DNA of 9,815 nucleotides from an uncultured Anaerococcus sp. (GTDB lineage: Bacteria > Bacillota > Clostridia > Tissierellales > Peptoniphilaceae): assembly GCA_943913325.1 (NCBI GenBank), contig CALTXP010000059.1:1-9815 (forward strand), read 5' to 3'. Each line of letters starts with the position of its first letter. Position 1 is the first letter of the stretch. Shown one piece after another: positions 6,204 through 9,815 of this stretch. Made by a program: the position numbers and the translations under genes. Below the pieces are notes generated by a model. That model saw only the letters and a program-made list of their open reading frames with translations. It was not told the origin of the DNA and made no database searches.

Positions 6204-7944
6204 AACAATAAATGGGCCAGTAGTAATTGCTAAAAATGCTGCTGATCTTAAAATTCGTGAAATGGTAAGCGTAGGTGAGCTTAAACTTATAGGTGAAGTA
6301 ATCTCAGTAGATGGGGATTTTGCAACTATAGAAGTTTATGAAGATACTTCTGGACTTCGTGCAAATGAACCTATTATATCTACCCACAGGCCACTTTCTG
6401 TAAGACTTGGACCAGGCCTTCTTAGGAATATGTTTGATGGTATAGAAAGACCACTAGAAAAAATAAAAGATGAAAATGGAGCCTTTATACCATCAGGTAT
6501 CGGTTTTACAAATCTTGATGAAGAAAAAGAGTGGGATGTAGATATCAAGGTAAAAGAAGGTGAGTCTATCCATGTTGGGGATATATATGCAACTATCATG
6601 GAAACTAAGACTATAGAGCATAGGCTAATGAGTACAGTCGATGGAACTATTAGCGAGGTAAAACCTTCAGGATCTTATAAGATTGAGGATACTATTGTAA
6701 AAGTAAACACAATAGATGGCGATAAGGAACTAAAGCTTTATCAATATTGGCCAGTTAGAAATCCGCGTCCAGTAAAGAAGGTAAGACCTTTAGAGCTTTT
6801 ACTTAATACAGGACAAAGAGTATTAGATGTATTTTTCCCAGTTGCAAAAGGTGGTACAGTAGCAATTCCTGGAGGATTTGGTACAGGTAAGACCATGCTT
6901 CAACATCAATTTGCCCAGTATGCAGATGCAGATATTATTATCTACATAGGTTGTGGTGAACGTGGTAATGAAATGACTCAAGTACTAGAGGAATTCCCAG
7001 AGTTAATAGATCCAAATACTGGTTATGGATTGATGGAAAGAACAATACTTATAGCAAATACTTCAAACATGCCAGTAGCTGCCCGTGAAGCATCTATCTA
7101 TACTGGAATTACTATTGCAGAGTACTTTAGAGATATGGGTTATCACGTAGCTTTAATGGCTGACTCAACATCAAGATGGGCAGAAGCCTTACGTGAAATT
7201 TCTGGACGTTTGGAAGAAATTCCAGCAGAAGAAGGATATCCGGCATATTTAGGCTCTAGACTTTCACAATTTTATGAAAGAGCTGGTTACTTTACAAATC
7301 TAAATGGGTCTGATGGATCAGTTACACTTATTGGTGCCGTTTCTCCATCTGGTGGAGATTTCTCAGAACCGGTAACTGAAAATACTAGAAGATCCGTAAA
7401 TGTATTTTTAGGACTTGATAGAAAATTAGCATACTCTCGTCACTATCCAGCTATTAATTGGATGAGTTCATATTCAAATTATGTTGATACCATAAGATCT
7501 TATTATCAAGAAAAACTTGGAGAGGATATTATTGGAGTTCGTAATGAATTAATGAATGTTCTTTTACTTGAAGAGGAAGTTAGATCAATACTAATGCTTG
7601 TAGGTAAAGACGCCTTATCTGATGGTCAAAGAAATATACTTGATGTTGCGGAATTGATTAGAGTAGGATTTTTACAACAAAATGCTTACAATGATACAGA
7701 TAAATATGTACCATTAGAAAAACAAATAAAAATGCTAAAGGTAATAGACAATTATTATCATAAATCAGATGAAGCAATTAAAAATGGAGTATCATACAAT
7801 AAGATTTATAATCCAGATCTAATTAATGATATAACTCAAATGAAATATAATATCAAAAATGATGATTTAGATAAGTTTACAGTCTTAAATAATAAACTTG
7901 AATCACATTTCCTAGGACTTGGAGGAGGCGAAATTAATGCGTAA
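6187..7944 (+). CDS. ntpA: V-type ATPase catalytic subunit A
   Basis: Subunit A hydrolyses (or makes) ATP in the A3B3 head. The 585 residues match the family length. The order is: N-terminal beta barrel beginning MNPTIKTINGPVVI; the extra non-homologous domain typical of A subunits (about 115-190, with WPVRNPRPV at its end); the Walker A loop GGFGTGKT at residues 229-236, with K235 and T236 as nucleotide contacts; and GCGERGNEMTQVLEEFPEL with the catalytic Glu at 258. Next come MADSTSRWAEALREISGRLEE and the alpha/beta signature PAINWMSSYS, then a helical C-terminal domain. I chose ATG 6187 because the mature family start aligns there and a weak AGAGAG lies just upstream; a TTG at 6169 is possible but adds MRKRVL without family support. 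It overlaps the E gene by 17 bases and the B gene by 8. Confidence 0.97.
   Translation: MNPTIKTINGPVVIAKNAADLKIREMVSVGELKLIGEVISVDGDFATIEVYEDTSGLRANEPIISTHRPLSVRLGPGLLRNMFDGIERPLEKIKDENGAFIPSGIGFTNLDEEKEWDVDIKVKEGESIHVGDIYATIMETKTIEHRLMSTVDGTISEVKPSGSYKIEDTIVKVNTIDGDKELKLYQYWPVRNPRPVKKVRPLELLLNTGQRVLDVFFPVAKGGTVAIPGGFGTGKTMLQHQFAQYADADIIIYIGCGERGNEMTQVLEEFPELIDPNTGYGLMERTILIANTSNMPVAAREASIYTGITIAEYFRDMGYHVALMADSTSRWAEALREISGRLEEIPAEEGYPAYLGSRLSQFYERAGYFTNLNGSDGSVTLIGAVSPSGGDFSEPVTENTRRSVNVFLGLDRKLAYSRHYPAINWMSSYSNYVDTIRSYYQEKLGEDIIGVRNELMNVLLLEEEVRSILMLVGKDALSDGQRNILDVAELIRVGFLQQNAYNDTDKYVPLEKQIKMLKVIDNYYHKSDEAIKNGVSYNKIYNPDLINDITQMKYNIKNDDLDKFTVLNNKLESHFLGLGGGEINA
7921..7928 (+). promoter_or_regulatory. 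ribosome binding site of subunit B
   Basis: GGAGGAGG lies within the last codons of the A gene, eight bases before ATG 7937. It decides that start over the upstream TTG at 7919, which would lie before the site. Confidence 0.85.
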
Positions 7945-9301
7945 AGAATATACAAAAGTTAAAAGAATCGAATCCTCAATTATTGAAATAGAAAATGTAG
8001 CAGATGTAACTTACAATGCTGTGGTTTCAGTTCATGCTTTAGGTATGGATTTTGTAGGACAAGTTGTAAAAATAGATAACGAGACTATATCAATTGAAGT
8101 TTTTGGTAATACCCAAGATTTTTCTTTAGATGATATTGTTATAACTTTTGAGGAAAAACCACTAGCAATTCCACTAAATGAAAAGATATTAGGGCGTACT
8201 TTTAATGGATTAGGAAAACCGATTGATAATGGTGGAGATATATATTCTGAAAAGAATTATTCTGTTGAAGGGGAACCTCTAAATCCGGTTGCTCGTGAGT
8301 ATCCGAGAGATTTCATACAAACAGGAATCTCAGCTATAGATACACTTACAACTTTGATACGTGGGCAAAAACTACCTATATTTTCTGGATATGGTTTGTC
8401 ACACAATCAAATTGCAGCTCAAATCGTAAGACAAGCAAAACTTAAAACTGATGAAGACTTTGCCTTTGTTTTTGCAGCTATGGGAATAAAAAAAGACGAA
8501 GCTATGTTCTTTGAAGATGCCTTTAATAAAGCTGGTGTACGTGATAAGGTAGTAATGTATCAAAACCTTGCTGATAGTCCAATTATGGAAAGGCTTATAG
8601 CTCCAAAGTGTGCCTTAACTGCTGCTGAATACTTAGCTTATGAAAAGGGCTACCATGTTTTGGTTATAATTACTGATATGACATCATATTCTGAAGCTTT
8701 GCGTGAAGTTTCATCAATTAGACAAGAGGTACCATCCCGTAAGGGTTATCCAGGATACTTATATTCAGATCTTGCAACTTTATATGAAAGAGCTGGTATG
8801 ATTCGTGGAGTTGATGGATCAGTAACACTTATACCAATTCTAACTATGCCTAACGATGATATTACCCATCCAGTTCCAGACCTTACAGGTTATATCACTG
8901 AGGGACAAATTGTAATAGATAGAGAATTATTTAATAAAGGAATCTATCCACCTATAAATGTATTGCCATCTTTATCAAGACTTATGAAAGATGGTATTGG
9001 TGAAGGGTATACAAGGGCAGATCATGAAGATTTAATGAATCAAATTTATGAGTCTTACTCTCATGTTGGAGAAGTTAGAAATATTGCTCAAATTGTAGGT
9101 GAAGATGATTTATCAGATGTAGATAAAAAATATCTTGAATTTGGTGATGAATTTGAAAAGAAGTTTTTATCTCAAGAAGCAACTGAAAATAGAGAATTAG
9201 AAGAAAGCTTAGACTTAGGCTGGGAAATCTTAAAAATCTTACCAAAGACAGAACTTCACAGAGTAAGTCCAGAAAATCTTGATAAGTTCATAGGTAATTA
9301 A
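7937..9301 (+). CDS. ntpB: V-type ATPase non-catalytic subunit B
   Basis: Subunit B alternates with A in the head and completes each catalytic site from the neighbouring face. The 454 residues match the family length. It has the N-terminal barrel, ILGRTFNGLGKPIDNGG, and then, in place of Walker A, the degenerate loop SGYGLSHN that marks B subunits. EVPSRKGYPGYLYSDLATLYERAG and the alpha/beta signature PPINVLPSLS follow. R348 in PSLSRLMKDG corresponds to the arginine finger of E. hirae NtpB (Arg350 there). The C-terminal helical domain ends in KFIGN. The start overlaps the A stop by eight bases (ATGCGTAA), with a strong ribosome binding site, which suits the equal amounts of A and B needed. 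The D gene begins two bases after its stop. Confidence 0.97.
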   Translation: MRKEYTKVKRIESSIIEIENVADVTYNAVVSVHALGMDFVGQVVKIDNETISIEVFGNTQDFSLDDIVITFEEKPLAIPLNEKILGRTFNGLGKPIDNGGDIYSEKNYSVEGEPLNPVAREYPRDFIQTGISAIDTLTTLIRGQKLPIFSGYGLSHNQIAAQIVRQAKLKTDEDFAFVFAAMGIKKDEAMFFEDAFNKAGVRDKVVMYQNLADSPIMERLIAPKCALTAAEYLAYEKGYHVLVIITDMTSYSEALREVSSIRQEVPSRKGYPGYLYSDLATLYERAGMIRGVDGSVTLIPILTMPNDDITHPVPDLTGYITEGQIVIDRELFNKGIYPPINVLPSLSRLMKDGIGEGYTRADHEDLMNQIYESYSHVGEVRNIAQIVGEDDLSDVDKKYLEFGDEFEKKFLSQEATENRELEESLDLGWEILKILPKTELHRVSPENLDKFIGN

Positions 9302-9303
9302 TT

Positions 9304-9815
9304 ATGGAGATAAAATCTACAGCTCCTACCAAGGCTAATTTGATTGCTGCAAAAGACCACTTAGGTCTTTTGCAAGGTGGATTAGATATACTAGATAAGT
9401 CTAGAAAAGCACTTATCCAGGCTTATGATAGTAAAATAAAACAAAGAGATACTTTAAATGATGAAGTTAATAAGGCAATAGAAAAAGTTAGTAAGAATTT
9501 TAAGCGTGCTATGATTACTATGGGTGAGTCAAAACTTGATGATATATCAAAGCTTGTTCCAGTAGATGATAGTATAAGTTTAGAAGAAGATGAGTTTATG
9601 CAAACAAAAGTTTATAATATAAATTTTGAGCCATCTAAACTAAATCTATCCTATTCATTCTATGAAACAAATGAGGAATTTGACGTTGCATTATTATCAT
9701 TTAATGAACTTAAAGACAAGCTTTATAAGCTTGCAGAACTTGATACAACAATTAATAACCTTGATAGGCAGATAAAAAAGACAAGTAAAAAAGTAAACTC
9801 TCTTGAAAAAGTTCA
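9304..9815 (+). CDS. ntpD: V-type ATPase subunit D (central shaft), 3' end beyond the window
   Basis: Subunit D is the long antiparallel coiled coil that turns inside the A/B head and, with F, contacts subunit C. The reading frame is open from ATG 9304 to the window edge, giving 170 residues; the family is about 200-230 residues, so only the end is missing. MEIKSTAPTKANLIAAKDHLGLLQGGLDILDKSRKAL matches the family pattern of PT, then a helix with G-x-x-x-L-x-K-x-R. The end of the visible part, IKKTSKKVNSLEKV, matches the second helix (TRRRVNALE in many homologues). The ATG follows the B stop by two bases and has only a weak TAGG nine bases upstream, so coupling to B is likely. An 11-bp inverted repeat lies at bases 45-71 of the coding sequence. 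Confidence 0.93.
   Translation, partial: MEIKSTAPTKANLIAAKDHLGLLQGGLDILDKSRKALIQAYDSKIKQRDTLNDEVNKAIEKVSKNFKRAMITMGESKLDDISKLVPVDDSISLEEDEFMQTKVYNINFEPSKLNLSYSFYETNEEFDVALLSFNELKDKLYKLAELDTTINNLDRQIKKTSKKVNSLEKV
9348..9374 (+). promoter_or_regulatory. strong RNA hairpin inside the start of the subunit D gene
   Basis: TGCAAAAGACC (9348-9358) and GGTCTTTTGCA (9364-9374) are perfect inverse copies with a five-base loop, ACTTA. Five of 11 pairs are G-C. There is no T-run after it, so it is not a terminator. Its position shortly after a start codon with a weak ribosome binding site parallels the hairpin in the subunit F gene. Confidence 0.6.

Noticed and set aside
2128..6599. Several minus-strand open frames of 60-101 codons across the operon (for example 4155-4460 and 6336-6599)
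   Set aside because: All lie opposite well-supported genes, have no family features and look like codon-bias shadows.
9717..9733. CAAGCTT/AAGCTTG inverted repeat in subunit D
   Set aside because: It arises from the KLYKL coding repeat, is short and lies mid-gene. It is far less striking than the stem at 9348.
1..9815. Mobile elements, CRISPR arrays, tRNA or rRNA genes, phage genes
   Set aside because: No transposase, integrase, spaced repeat array or RNA gene is visible. The window is filled by miaB and the ATPase operon.

Overview
The window is AT-rich bacterial DNA, coded entirely on the plus strand. It holds the 3' part of a miaB tRNA-modification gene, a 100-base gap, and then a tightly packed operon for a V-type (A/V-type) rotary ATPase that runs off the right edge. 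The AT-rich codon use (AGA for Arg, many A/T third positions), GGAGG-type ribosome binding sites, and a V-type rather than F-type enzyme suggest a low-GC anaerobic Bacillota, perhaps a Peptoniphilaceae/Tissierellia-like organism. That placement is inference and has not been tested by a search.

Layout: miaB (5' end missing), 2-1087. Gap with a short A/T palindrome at the miaB stop and an imperfect direct repeat with promoter-like hexamers, 1088-1187. Subunit C, 1188-2168. A protein combining the first half of the subunit I cytosolic arm with a coiled-coil tail, 2171-3049. Subunit I with a duplicated second arm half and the membrane domain, 3067-4899. Subunit K (rotor ring), 4917-5345. A short subunit F, 5347-5586. 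Subunit E, 5598-6203. Catalytic A, 6187-7944. Non-catalytic B, 7937-9301. The start of subunit D, 9304 to the edge. Gaps between the ATPase genes are 1-17 nt, or the genes overlap by 8-17 nt, so one polycistronic message is likely.

How the genes work together: A and B form the catalytic hexamer, D and F the central shaft, C the socket joining the shaft to the K ring, I the ion channel with stator arm, and E (with a G/H-type partner) the peripheral stalks. No stand-alone G/H gene is present in the window.

The most unusual feature is the stator. Subunit I, normally one chain of about 650 residues, is encoded here by two genes. The outgoing half of the cytosolic arm sits on a soluble 292-residue protein whose C-terminal tail looks like a G/H peripheral-stalk coil. 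The return half of the arm occurs twice in tandem (about 48% identical, no gaps over 107 residues) ahead of an intact membrane domain. This suggests a two-armed stator in which two copies of the small protein pair with one membrane subunit. A second unexpected signal is a perfect 11-bp inverted repeat just inside the reading frames of both F and D, the two single-copy shaft subunits, both of which also lack a good ribosome binding site.
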